Source of the DNA: Synanceia verrucosa
Taxonomy: Eukaryota; Chordata; Actinopteri; Perciformes; Synanceiidae
Direction: 5' to 3'
DNA: 64,000 nucleotides
NCBI GenBank assembly: GCA_029721515.1
Contig: CM056556.1
Span: 19,472,645 to 19,536,644, forward strand
Shown here in pieces: positions 1-10,894 of the stretch. Made by a program: the position numbers and the translations under genes. The notes under the pieces are model-generated. The model did not search any database. It was not told the DNA's origin and worked only from the letters and a program-made list of their open reading frames with translations. Numbering within the stretch: the first letter of the stretch is position 1; each line of letters opens with the position of its first letter.

Positions 1-199
1 TTCTGTATGTCTTGAATGTTTGGATTTGTATAATTCACTAACTGCACTACTGTAAATGTCCTTGGCTAAGCTTTTTACATGCTCAACCCTTGCTTCTTTC
101 CTTTGATGTTAAGTTGCACTTTTGATAATTCTTTGTATTTTTTAATTATAATAAACACTGTTACTTTTTTGAAATTATTTCAGTTTGTGTAGGACTATC

Positions 200-318
200 A
201 CTGCTTTCTGAACATATTCAACACGTTTAAAAAAATAAAGCGATAATACCGAAAACCGTGATGAGGAGACAATAACCCTGAGCTTATATTTTCATATCGT
301 GACACCCCTAGTACCAAT
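200..318. mobile_element. Possible end of a hAT-type MITE
   Basis: A stretch with alternating CGATAATACCG, AACCGTGAT and ATATCGTGACACCCCTAGT, the pattern found at the ends of several fish hAT non-autonomous elements. Only one end is recognisable, and no target duplication was found. Confidence -1.
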
Positions 319-509
319 GTTTGTGATGATGCTGGCTCAAGTCCTGATTTTCTGACTGGAGCCAGCCAATCAGAAAATCCAGGGGATGACAGAGTTGAAA
401 GCAGAGCTGTAGTTAACAAGGAGCATCCTGATGCATCCTTATATTTTCCAGGTGGGGGAGGAAAGAATGGAGGAGGAATGTTAGCCCAGTAGGCAAACTG
501 CAAGGGGTA

Positions 510-812
510 CACGGTGTCTATGTGCTGCTCTGGATGTGGGCCAGCAACACTCTCAAAAACAATTCATGGTGATTGGAGTGAGTGCCACCAGGCTGTAGTC
601 ATTCAGGCAGGGGTGGGCTCTTCTTGGGAAGGGGAAGATGGGTGCTCTGGCAGAGGGGAACGTTGAAGTTGCAGGTCAGGACCTCAGCCAGCTTGTTGGC
701 ACAAGCTCTGAGAGCCCACTAAGGACGTGGTCTGGCCCTGCTGCCTTTTGGGGTTTGATCTTCCTCAAGGCTTTGAGTATCTGTCCTGATAAGACTATTG
801 ATGGGGGAAAGG

Positions 813-860
<48 letters not shown>

Positions 861-1075
861 CGCGTGAGTGTGCGCGCGTGTGTGCGTGTGGGTGTGCCTC
901 CTGTCTGTGCCATAACTGGAGGTCTCAGAGCAGGTGTAGAAAGTGCTGTAGTCCTATTGTCTGTGATGTGCTGCAGGCCTTGCCACATCCGCCAGGAGTC
1001 AGCAGTGGAATAGAAGCTGTCTATCTTCTTTCTGTACTGCCTCTTGGCCAATGTGATGGCCTTCCTCAGTCATGA
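510..1075 (-). mobile_element. Non-LTR retrotransposon remnant (jockey-like RT linker)
   Basis: Read on the minus strand, this encodes AKRQYRKKIDSFY, RRMWQGLQHITD-like sequence (here SWRMWQGLQHITDNR) and, after a GT/CA microsatellite, ALRACANKLAEVLT and PLPKKSPPLPE. Those are the linker and start of the reverse transcriptase domain of a common fish LINE (RMWQG.QHITD ... ACADQLA.V). It is 5'- and 3'-truncated, with stops and the repeat expanded inside it, so it is inactive. Confidence -1.
815..893. repeat. (GT)n / (GC)(GT) microsatellite
   Basis: About 35 bp of pure GT dinucleotides followed by mixed CG/TG repeats. It lies inside the LINE remnant and creates artificial open frames on both strands (poly Val-Cys and Thr-His), which should not be read as genes. 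Confidence -1.
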
Positions 1076-1552
1076 TGAAAAATGGTAAATGGGGGTGAAT
1101 GGTGAAAGACAGGGAGGGTGAGGCCAAACAAGTTTCTAGAAAGCCTGCTGTTGGTTGTCAAGTAATGGAAAAGTGTAAAAAATACACACTGTTGTGGAGG
1201 TGGATGTTATTGACATGGGACTCTCATGGTGAACCTAGCATATTCTGAAGATGCTGCTATAAAAGGCGTTGATGTTGCCCGTGCCTTTCAGTGCCAGGGT
1301 CCTTCACTTTTAATGTGAGAAAGATAGATACTACATCCTTCTGCTGATGTAACACTATATCAACATAAATTAAGGAATAATTTCACCTCAAAATTTGACA
1401 ACTGGTGAGGAATATTATTTAATTAACAAGGTTGTAAAAAGGAATTTATATAATAAATATTGTCAGAGTAGAACCTACTTCTTTTTACTCTTTTTGAAAC
1501 GTAATATTTATTTATGTTGATAATTTGTTAATTGTTATATTACTGTTCATTT

Positions 1553-2093
1553 AGGCCCCATCCATACGACAATGCTTGTGAGAACGTTGCCGGAATTATT
1601 TCCGTCTACATGGCAACGTGATAACGAGTGATAAGGATGTAATACATATGCCACGCCGATACATAGCGCTGCAAAGAAACACAGAGAGACCCACAAAAAA
1701 GAACGAAAGAATGCAATGAGCATGCGCATGAAGTCCTTGTTTACTACTCTTCTGGTCACATGATGACGTGTGACGTGTACCCGTTGCAGTGTGTACCCGG
1801 CGTTGTTGCCGTTGTTTCAACTCCGAAACGACGTTATCAGATCTTCTCACTCTGGAAGCCGCTGTCATAAAATACTATTTTGGGTCTCCGACAATGCCGG
1901 AGCCGTCTGTACGCAAGGTGGAATCAGTATTAAAGTTTGTCGGACTCACAGAATTCCATTTGTAAAGGACAGAGGGTGTCATATCCTGTACAGATTGTAA
2001 AGCCCAATGGGGCAAATTCATAATTTGTGATATTGGGCTATACAAATAAACTTGACATGACTTGACTTGACATTGTCATGTGGACGGCACCTT
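1553..2093. mobile_element. hAT-type MITE, copy 1, carrying a LINE tail
   Basis: The ends form an imperfect inverted repeat of about 23 bp: AAGGCCCCATCCATACGACA at the left against the complement of TGTCATGTGGACGGCACCTT at the right, the AAGGCCCCGTCCACACG type common in hAT elements. The central 350 bp recurs, inverted, at about 26962-27309 and in direct orientation at about 62236-62610. Positions about 1915-2075 are foreign: they match the 3' tail of the LINE at the right end of the window. Confidence -1.
1915..2075 (+). mobile_element. L2/Maui-like LINE 3' tail fragment
   Basis: Contains ACAGAGGGTGTCATATCCTG and AGCCCAATGGGGCAAATTC, ending in AAATAAACTTGACATGACTT repeats. The reverse complement of the same sequence is at 62745-62850, where it forms the 3' end of a longer LINE. 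A 5'-truncated insertion into the hAT MITE is the simplest reading. Confidence -1.
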
Positions 2094-2321
2094 AGTAAGC
2101 AACTTGTTTTTGTTAAATGTCAAAAAGAGCCCACAAAAGAGACCGCCACTAGCACCTGGAAATTTTCTTCAGGTTAGGCTTACATTTAGGGTTAGGGTGC
2201 TGAAATTATTATTGTATTCTTTTTAAGAATAATCTGACAAAAAATGAATGAATTATTGTAATGTATATTTGCTAAATATAAATAGAAAACATACATAGAA
2301 ACATAGAAACATCTTCCTTAC

Positions 2322-2789
2322 TTTCCATGAAACACCTTCTCCACATAAGCCTTCATGAAGTGCCTCCTCTCCACCGTCTCAGTGTCAATATCCTCTCCAC
2401 TGTGAGTGGATGAAGATGATGATCTCCTTAGCTCCCACATATGAGACGGTAGGTCCATGTCATTCTCACTGTCTGCTGATTCTGTAGCATCACTGCCATC
2501 GTCTCCTTCCTCTTGGTGGTGGTGGTGGAAATGATGAGAGCCGGACTTGGAAGGTGCCATGGACTCTGGAAGTGAGGGCTGCTGGTGGACTTCCATGGAA
2601 GGTGTTTGCTCTGGGGAGAAAATGTCTGTATGACTTTCATGTTGGCTCCATCTATGCTCACAGCTGTGAACTCTGAGGGCAATTCAAAGTCTATTAGATT
2701 GTCCACTGCTAGGCCCTCCATGTTGGAAATGAGAGGTAGTATGTGCTCTGCAGGAACATAAGGGTACAGTCTACTGCGATGCAATGCAT
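2322..2789 (-). CDS. kiaa0513: KIAA0513-like exon with start codon, frame broken
   Basis: An exon bounded by an acceptor-like CTTTCTTTGTCGACAG on the right and a donor GGAAA/GTAAGG on the left. One frame starts with ATG at 2719-2721 and reads MEGLAVDNLIDFELPSE, resembling the start of KIAA0513 (ME...SLIDF). A second frame, covering the left part, reads DATESADSENDM, then SSSSSTHSGED and HFMKAYVEKVF. These match the KIAA0513 segment with TTESADSENDM and DFMRGYVEKIF as I recall it. The two frames differ by one base between about 2660 and 2605, with no intron of plausible size between them. The cause is a real indel, a sequencing error or a pseudogene. KIAA0513 is a cytosolic protein of poorly known function with an SBF2-type domain; that domain would lie in exons left of the window. 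Confidence -1.
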
Positions 2790-3167
2790 CTGTCGACAAA
2801 GAAAGTAGAATATCAATATTGTGATCATCTTTTATACAAAGCTCTGACTTCTTGGAAAATTAGTCTTATTTGTTGATAGGCAGAATTATATTTTCGATTA
2901 ACCAGCAACAATTTAGAGGAATAATAATTGGTTTAAATTCAATCTTTCAAGCCACAATGGCAAATACTTCACGATTATAGCTTACAAAATGTTAGAATAC
3001 ACTGTTTGTCCTTATGTTAAATTTTGGGTAAGGCAACGTTCATTTGTTTTGGCAAAGTTCTGCATATGTGCAGCCATCATTTCATGGAGAACTGGGGCTA
3101 TACAAATTAGGCTTGGTTACACAGCTGAAGCTGAAGCATGGATCGGTACCAACTGTAGAGGAAACAA

Positions 3168-3400
3168 CTCGGGGCTCTGTTAGTACTGCAGCAATAGCTC
3201 CGAAGGTCCAGAGCGCCGGTTAGCTTGGGGCTCGGTTAATACTGTAGTAATAGCTCCGGAGGTCCCGAGCTCCGCTTAGGTCAGAGCTCGGTTAGTATTG
3301 TAGCAATAGCTCTGAGCTAACTGGTGCTCTGGTTAGCTCGGATCTAAGCTAGCAGCAATAGCTGCAGTGCTAACTGAGCTCCAGACCTCCAGTAGCTGTA
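3168..3400. repeat. Imperfect ~65-bp tandem repeat
   Basis: Three to four degenerate units of the form CTCGG..CT.GGTTAGTACTG.AGCAATAGCTC.GAGGTC. Units differ by several bases, so it is old. The following sequence to about 3812 ends GCCATGGCACCTTTAA, a motif common at the end of fish MITEs, so the array may be internal to such an element; the partner end was not found. Confidence -1.
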
Positions 3401-3812
3401 GTGCTAAGGCGACAGGGTAAAGACAGAGTAACAATAGGCTCCTGTGCTCATTTAAGCAGCCAACAACAGAGCAGTTGCCATGCTTTGCTCCTAACTTTGT
3501 CAGGTTGTTTGCAGAAGTTAGTGAAGAGAAACAGACAGCCGCTCAGTAACTTTAGAGGAGGATCTGGGTGGGAAATCCAGAAAAAGGCGGTGGAAACCTA
3601 GAGAGAAGGCGTGGAAACCTTTCCCTCCTTGACATTGAAAAGGGAATATCTAGGCTGTCTTTTTTTCAAACATGGAAAAGTATAGGGCATTGCTTGGTTT
3701 ACACATTTCATCATTTCTAGCCATGTGGGGGGACTTAAGAAGGTTAGGGAAACTCATATTAACATTCTAAAAACCCCAGAAAATAAAAATTTCATGCCAT
3801 GGCACCTTTAAA

Positions 3813-4259
3813 ATTTCTCTTATCATATGACTGCACATTTCTCGCCTTGCTGAACTACTGTTTTAGGCTCTGTCACCATGTTACCAGACTGCAATTTACT
3901 TGTCGAGAATAATATTATTATTACTGACAGGAATGATTTTGATAACCGAGTTTGTAATAACCAACATAAATTAGGTTCAGCGCCTGAGTAAACGTACCAA
4001 GTTATTTTCTACCACTGCCCTAAACCAACAATGAGCATGGAACAAAGTAGCTACATAACTAAAGCTCAGTTAGCACCAGAGTGTGATACTATGAAACTGC
4101 ATGACTACACATATCACATGTTGAGATGTGTGACAAGCTGAAGTGGCTGATGGCAGATAAGTTAGGTGTGGAATCTCAGCTGAGGTTGGCCAGTGCAACA
4201 CTGGCAAACGCTCCCAACACTACAAGACTTTCCAATCAGGCCTGTCAGTAAATATGGAA
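3813..4259. other. No gene seen
   Basis: Unique-looking, moderately A/T-rich sequence. No open frame of note, no splice-bounded exon of a recognisable family and no clear repeat boundary. Confidence -1.
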
Positions 4260-4514
4260 TACAGTAGGGGTGTATATTGGCAAGAATCTGGCAATACGAT
4301 ACGTATCGTGATACAGGGGCAACGATATGATATATTGCAATATATTGCGATACTATAGAAACAACGATATATTGAGTTTCTTTTAAAGAACTTAATTGCA
4401 GGAAAACGGTCACAGCATAGTAAACACAATGCTGTTACATGCTTAACATCATCATGTTCATCATCAACATTTGTTGTTAATTTATGATTATTTAAACTCA
4501 ATAAGATATTTTGT

Positions 4515-4950
4515 GCACTTTGCCCCAATTTGCCCATACGGAAAAGAAACAGGAAAAAAAGTGAAAGTGGCCACTTTTGCATTCTTTTCATACATGATAA
4601 TAAAAAGAAGCATAACGATATTGTATGCATCATTCACTGTTGTATGCTTTACATACAAGTTTCATGCAAAGGAAATTTGCATGAAACAGTGAATCCGGAT
4701 ATAAGATCCTTAGTAAATTTAAACAAACTGAAACTTGTATGATTTGAGTATTTATCAGAATAGCATATGACAGTAATGATACATACAATATCCTTATACT
4801 TCTTTTTATTATCTTGTAGGAAAAGAATGCAGAAGTGGCCACTTTTATGAGTAAATTATATACTATTCATAAATTTCAATACATTTTTTAATGTATAGTA
4901 ATTTTGTACATGTTTTTACTGTTTCTTTTCCGTGTGGGTGGGCTTTATCA
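4515..4950. repeat. Inverted repeat (foldback) with ~120-bp arms
   Basis: The left arm (about 4515-4632) includes CCCATACGGAAAAGAAACAG, GTGGCCACTTTTGCATTC and AATAAAAAGAAG. Its complement is found in the right arm (about 4776-4945), including GAATGCAGAAGTGGCCAC and CTGTTTCTTTTCCGTGTGGG. The right arm contains an extra stretch of about 70 bp. Upstream, 4265-4370 has ATACGATACGTATCGTGATAC-like sequence found at hAT MITE ends, so this may be the core of such an element. Confidence -1.
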
Positions 4951-5554
4951 TGGTAGACTGATGATATTCAACAGTCACAGGCTGCTGCCAGTTCCTCTTT
5001 AGGACACTAGGGTGAGAGTTTGCCTTGCGGTATGTTCACTGTAAGTTGGAACTTGGAGCTCTAATCAACATAAGCTCAAAGTTTAGTGCTCGCAGCTCTT
5101 CCCGCCTTACAGCCTTACAACACCTGTATCTACTGTTTACATAAGGAGCAGATAGCATGAATTCTATGTCTGGTTGGTGAGATAAAGCCGACTTTCCATC
5201 TTCATTATGATTTAAATTCTGACATGGACATTCCGATATTCGTGTACATTTGAACACACCATGAGCTGAGTCATGCAGACGCCGGGCTCCCCATACTGTT
5301 GCAGTAAATCCTGTTTTACTGGCGATGTTTGTCGCCTTATGCTGGGAAATTTGGGTGACGGATAAATCTCAGCAGACATGTCCCCCTGTGCCCAGTGGCA
5401 TCTGAGAGCATGATTATTACATTCTTAAATGTTCTGAAACTGCTTTTAACTTTTTTGCACCGCTCTCTGAGTGTGGTGATGTGTCTGTGCCGGTGTTTGT
5501 CTTGAGAGGGAGTGAGAGGAGAATCTGTTCAAAAGAAAGATAAATAATTTGTAT
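4951..5554. other. No gene seen
   Basis: Mixed-composition sequence between two MITEs. Short open frames only, none with recognisable motifs. Confidence -1.
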
Positions 5555-5562
5555 ATCCATCC

Positions 5563-6339
5563 TAGGGCTGTGTAATTAATCAAATTTTGATCACAATTTC
5601 GATTCTCTTGTCAATGATCTCTAAACTCATATAATCGAGATGAAATGATTAGGTGTTGTAGTTTTATTAATAGGACCTTTATTTTGAAACTTAAAGATGC
5701 GGCACAGTGGAAACAGGAAGTAAAGAATATAAACATAATGGCATGGTTGCTACATGTTCTGGTGTCCTTTTCGGTTCACGCTATCCCTTCAGAAAGCAAT
5801 GACTGTGCTGTTGCTTATTCGTTGTGTGCTTATATGTTGTATGTGTGACATTTGATAACTTTTGACAATGTTTGACAGGGAGATATGATCATATTAACGG
5901 TGCTAAGGTTACCGGCCATGCATTAGCGTGGTTGCTAAATATAGAACATAGTCACATGGGATGCAATATAATGCCAGCTTTCTTTTTTTTGCTTTATCCA
6001 GTTTCACTCAAATTCACTGTTCTCAACCTGTGGAAGTTACTAAAGGAGTAAGGACGCTCATCCTTCCTGGCTCATGAGTTTGGCTGACTGTTTAATTATT
6101 GTTAATGCTCACGCAGCATAACAGTACACAGCTGTAAAGTACGTATTTGTAGCCTATATTTATTTTCAAACTGAACATTTTGCGTAAAGAATCAATAAAA
6201 AAAAGTTGTTTTTTGAGAGAGAGAAATGCTGAATAAATGCATCATGTAACTTCAAAATAATCGTTTGAATAATTGTGATTTCAACATTAACCAAAATAAT
6301 CGTGATTATGATTTTTTTTCCCATAATCGAGCAGCCCAA
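5563..6339. mobile_element. hAT-type MITE with perfect 8-bp target duplication
   Basis: Starts TAGGGCTGTGTAATTAATCA and ends ATAATCGAGCAGCCCAA, an inverted pair of the AGGGCTGGGCAATTAATCG type. It is flanked on both sides by ATCCATCC (5555-5562 and 6340-6347). It is 777 bp with no coding capacity. The perfect duplication fixes both boundaries and the hAT superfamily. Confidence -1.
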
Positions 6340-7173
6340 ATCCATCCTATGATTCGTATCAGATCCTAAATTTAATGGATAGTTCCTTAGCCCATGCTAC
6401 ACTCTTCCACCGAGTTTCATGGAAATCAGGCAAGCCAACTAACAGGGAACTTGCAGTATTTTCCAGAGGTGGTCTACGGTCCAAAAATGTGCTAGTTTAC
6501 GTGGGTGTACAGGGATGGCTTAGTTAAGATGCACCCATGCCCATCTCTAACCTCCACTGCGCCAGCCATTCCCATAATTACTCTGATGGAAAGAAAAATT
6601 ACCTAATTACACCTTTGTTTTTACACCAGCAGTGTGCCGCGATTTTTCAGGGGCGATTGTTCGGCTACACATCTGGCAACACAACAAACTTGTATGTATT
6701 TAAACGGCACCATCAAATTGTAACTATCACCAAAGGAAGAAACAACAAGCTGCGATCCCTGCTCCCAACCGTATTTAAACAACCTCTATCTAGTAATTCA
6801 GAACAGGTGCAAGAAATAACCAAGTACATTGCATATTCATAACAACAGATATATGACCATAGATCATACCGTATGACCATATTGAGATCTCAGGTTTTGA
6901 TGATGATGGTCAGTTTACCTTAATTATTCATTCTGTGCTGTGCTTGAAATCACTTTGTTACAGATGTCATACAGGTTACAGAGGATAATGTTATCTTAAT
7001 TAGATATTCAAGATAAAATCATCCTTATTTGTCCCACCATAAGGATGTTATATTGTTTCAGCATAGTGGATAGAGCAACATTACATTAAGGGCACATGTA
7101 AAAAATAGTAACCAGTGACATAAGTAAACAAGTAGAATAAGAAACATTTGTCAAAATAAGTAGGTGACAAAAG

Positions 7174-8290
7174 CAGGGATGTCCCGATCCAATATTAATA
7201 TCGTAAATCGGTCCGATATGAGCGAAAAAACGAGTATCGAATTATATCGGACTGCATCTAAAATCTCCGATATAAACACTCCGATACCAGCAGTCCATTC
7301 CAGAACAGCATGCAGAGCTCAGTAATCGCAACAACTGCTGAGCTAAGGTGCTAACAAAGTAGCAAAGAGCAGTAGTGAAGTCGACCCTGTGGCAGGATTA
7401 TTCATGAAATCCGATGTTTCCCGTGGCACAGAACCGGGGGAGTTATATAATATAAAGTGATATAAAGTGACCACATTCCTGAAATGAAATCCCGGGACAT
7501 TTCCAGCCATAATAACAGTTAATACAGCAGCGAAAGTCGCGTCGCTGCTGTATTGACTTTATAGCAGCATCAACAAACGTCTGACTGTTGCTTGGTTCAT
7601 CCTCAACATGCTCCGTCAGGCTCTCTGCTTCCTACCCACTTTAAATTCAGCGAACTGTTAATTGTTATTATCGCCGAGCTGGAGATAATAACAGTTAATA
7701 CAGCAGCAAGCTCCTGTTGCTCTATGTGCTCTACATGCTCCGTCAGGCTTTGCTTTCCGCTTCCTACCCAGCTAACGTAATACGTGTTGTGTGCGCGCAA
7801 CATGCTCCATTTTCTACCTGGCTACCGTAATACCTATTGTTCTAGTCAACATGCATCACAAAAACAGCATGAACGCTTTCAGTGTCTTATAATTTATTTT
7901 TCATTTATTTTATGCAATTGTAGTATATGCTTATGTGTCAGTTAAAAAAGTGGTTATTTTGCACTTCAAAATATATATTTTTATTGGGTTGATTGAGATA
8001 ATTTTTCAGTGTCTTATATTTATTTTTTTTATTTTGAATTGTAGAATATTCTTATGTTTAGTAGGTTATGTGGGTCAGTTTTTCCTCATACATACTGTTG
8101 CTGACAATTGTTCTCTGTTAATATCACTTGATCAAACATTTTCTAACATTCCATACTACAAAATAGGTAAGAAAAGTATGTATGAGTAGTGCTGATATTG
8201 TATCGGATCAATATCAGTATCGGCCAATACTCAAGGCTGCAATATCCGGTATCGTATCGGAAGTGAAAAAGTTATATAACGACATCCCTA
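7174..8290. mobile_element. hAT-type MITE (CAGGGATGTCCCGATCC ends)
   Basis: Left end CAGGGATGTCCCGATCCAAT, right end ATAACGACATCCCTA, with the TCGGTCCGATAT / TATCGGATC repeats next to both ends that are typical of this group. Flanks are GACAAAAG (7166-7173) and GACAAAGG (8291-8298), an 8-bp duplication with one mismatch. Inside there is a direct duplication of about 60 bp (CATGCTCCGTCAGGCT...CTTCCTACCC at 7605 and 7735). No intact gene. Confidence -1.
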
Positions 8291-8400
8291 GACAAAGGTA
8301 AGCAAGTTAACAGCCTAATACAGGTAAGTAAACAATGTTCAAATGTCTAAATAAGCAAAATACCAGACCAAAAAAAGTTAGCAAATACTATGATCAAACA

Positions 8401-8807
8401 TAACATTATGACCACTGACAGGTGATAGAGTAAGCAACAAATTCTGTCCTCAAAGTTGATGTGTTACAAGCAAAGACACGTGTGAGGATTTGTTTGACAA
8501 GGGTAAAATAGTGATAGTTAGACGTCAGACGTCAGGTCAGAGCATCACCAGAACTGCAGCTCTTGTGGGGTCTGCAGTGGTCAGTATCTATCAAAAGAGC
8601 TCCAAGGAAGAACCAGGGGTGAACCAGAGACAGGGATGTGGACGGGCAAAGGCCATTAATGCACGTGGAGAGTGAAGGCTGGCGCAGGTGGTCTGATTTA
8701 ACAGACAGTTCTACTGAAGCTTGAATTGCCAAAAAAGTCAATGCTGGTAGAAAGGCATCAGATACCATAGCACACCTTCAGGGGTCAGGTCAGGTGGTCA
8801 TAATGTT
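8401..8807 (+). mobile_element. Tc1-like element, internally deleted
   Basis: Bounded by TAACATTATGACCAC and its complement GTGGTCATAATGTTA, a 15-bp inverted repeat including the TA target. Between them a frame reads DKGKIVIVRRQTSGQSITRT, followed by AALVGSAVVSIYQ and NQRQGCGRAKAINARGE, the helix-turn-helix and GRK-like region of a Tc1 transposase. The catalytic DDE part is missing, so only a cut-down derivative remains. Confidence -1.
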
Positions 8808-9177
8808 ACAATGGTGCAATAATATGAGATGTAGAGATAAGCATTGCATATGTTGAGAAGTGGAAAAAAATGTGCATTTACTTACTTTTGATGACATTTG
8901 TTTTTAGTATAAGATAAGAGAATTACACTGTATTTATGATGATAATCGTGTGGCAAACTAAGTTTTGTTGTAAATGCAATGAGAACAAAGTATATACTCT
9001 AATCAAAGGTGATTGAGCCCCCGTTATGAACTTCTCATCCACACTTAAGCCAGAAGGTTATACCAGCTCCCACATATTCTCATGTTGCCAAGTGTGCAAA
9101 AGACTACCAGCTGGAGACATGCCCAAACAAAATGTGTGGGCCAGGCCTACAGGGTGGAATAAAAAAGCTGCACTTAA
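8808..9177. other. No gene seen
   Basis: A/T-rich sequence without a recognisable exon or repeat boundary. Confidence -1.
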
Positions 9178-9228
9178 ATATCCATCCATCCATCCATTTT
9201 CTACCACTTATCCTCACATAGTGTCCAG
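9178..9228 (-). mobile_element. SINE tail fragment
   Basis: TCCATCCATCCATCCATTTTCTACCACTTATCCTC is the complement of the GAGGATAAGCGGTAGAAAATGGATGGATGG tail seen on the full-length SINE at 45355. A severely 5'-truncated copy. Confidence -1.
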
Positions 9229-9282
9229 ATTTTACCTAGCTACCTCCTGTAGCCCAGCAAACTCCCCTCTGGAAGGGTTATC

Positions 9283-10164
9283 ATGACAAGTACAGGATAC
9301 AATTCAAATCAGTTCAACGCTTTATTATTTTATTGTACACACATATTCAACTGGCACTCTTACACTAGCCTGACTGCTACCGCCACGTTAGCTTACCGGC
9401 AGTCGGCTTGTTAATTACAGTGCAGTTAACTAAGTAGGTTGTAAACCTGCAACGTAAACACAAACACAAAACCCAGAATTACCCGATGTAATTATACATT
9501 CAACTGTGTGGTATTGATTATAATTCAAATAATGTCTATACTAAGTCAAAGACACTCACCGACAAGGCGAAACCAAAAGTGATACACAGTTTGGGGGTCA
9601 GGAAAGATAACACGTGACCACGTAAGAGCTGAACAGATATAAACATATGCCTGTGCATGTGGGATAAGGTGGTAAACATACACACTTATTTCCTCATACA
9701 CCAAAGAGTAACATAACAACTATCACCAATATATTTGTTTCCATATGCAATCGTAACAACTGCTGGAAAGTTCTACACATAGGGTCATATTTGGAGCAAA
9801 TAATGCTCCAAAACTTTCCATCACATGTCACATGAACCACTAACAGACACACCTTACCTAGGAAATAACTGGGTGACATACTGTCGACCCTTCACTTCTT
9901 TCTGCTGTCAGAGCTTTTTTCTCTTCTTTGCTAACTCCCTGACTTTTGAGACATCCTGCCGTCTCCTCCTCCACTCGTTGAGTCGCGCTGTCTGTTGCGC
10001 TGTGCAAGCTGTCTGAGCAGCTGGACTGAACCATTTTACGTAAATAGAGAGCGGAAGTCGAGAAATGTTTCCATAACAGTCAAACGCTGACAAACGGGGG
10101 AGGGGGGCACATACAGGAAAACCGGATATTATCATCAATTAATAACCCCCCGGGCGCCCCGGAC
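9283..10164 (-). mobile_element. Possible LTR-like sequence (weak)
   Basis: On the minus strand it would begin TGTCCGGGGCGCCC, contain ACAATAAAATAATAAAG near the far end and finish TACTTGTCA, so it has TG...CA ends and a poly(A)-type motif. No target duplication was found, and no internal region or partner LTR is visible. It may equally be unrelated unique sequence. Confidence -1.
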
Positions 10165-10267
10165 AGGACGTTAAAGTGGACATGTCCGGGGAAAAGAGGA
10201 CGTTTAGTCAGCCTGAACGGACTAATAAACAAGCTGTCGTAATTATGAAGAATTATGATATATTAGA

Positions 10268-10330
10268 GATCAAATCAAATCAAACTTCATTTGTATGGCA
10301 CTTTCCTACATTACACAGTTCAAATTGCAG
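10268..10330 (+). mobile_element. L2-like 3' tail fragment
   Basis: ATCAAATCAAATCAAACTTC followed by ATTTGTATGGCACTTTCCTACA matches the ATTTATATAGCACTTT type of 3' end shared by fish L2-family LINEs, in short truncated form. Confidence -1.
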
Positions 10331-10894
10331 GTCTCTATCATAGTGCAGATCAAATCCTCACCTAAGTTGCTGGACAGGACGAATTTGACAGCTCAGAGAT
10401 GAAGCAGCCGTGAATAAATAGAGCAAAGTCAGACATTTCCTAACACGTTAAGCGCTGGCATTACCAGGCAAACAAGGAAAACCCAGTAGTGGAGATGTAC
10501 ATGCATGCAAATATACGTAAAAAAGGTCTTCAATTGGACGATAGGCCAAAACATGACGAGGAAGAATAACCCTGCGCTGTGGCCAAACTATTATGCTAGT
10601 ATTCAGACAAACAGCAAAGCTGTGGCACAAAAAGACATTAACGAGTAGTAAAAGAATCCGTGTAGTAATGTGTATATGGACATTTGATGAGACAACAACA
10701 AAAGTGTAGGCTGTACTTACATGAAATGTCTCGTGATGAAAGGAGAAGAAGACAGCTGCTCCTCAATGCTGTTTTCTCGTTTTAGCTTATGCTGCTCACT
10801 AACACAGAGCGCATGCGCAAAAAAACTAGAACAGTGAGGGAAACCCAATGACGTCAACAACCAGACAGCCAATGGGCCGTGGTATGGCAAACTT

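Noticed and set aside
638..1075. Open frames with Val-Cys or Thr-His repeats across the GT microsatellite
   Set aside because: They are translations of a dinucleotide repeat; the only coding signal is the LINE remnant on the minus strand.
2605..2660. A micro-intron reconciling the two frames of the KIAA0513-like exon
   Set aside because: The only donor/acceptor pairing available (GTGAGC to CCCCAG, 51 bp) keeps the wrong frame and is shorter than normal vertebrate introns.
3168..3400. A regulatory array of hormone-response-type sites
   Set aside because: The AGCAATAGCTC units are degenerate tandem repeats within what looks like MITE sequence; nothing links them to a gene.
9283..10164. A confident LTR call
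   Set aside because: TG...CA ends and AATAAA-like motif are present, but no target duplication, partner LTR or internal coding region was found; kept only as a weak feature.
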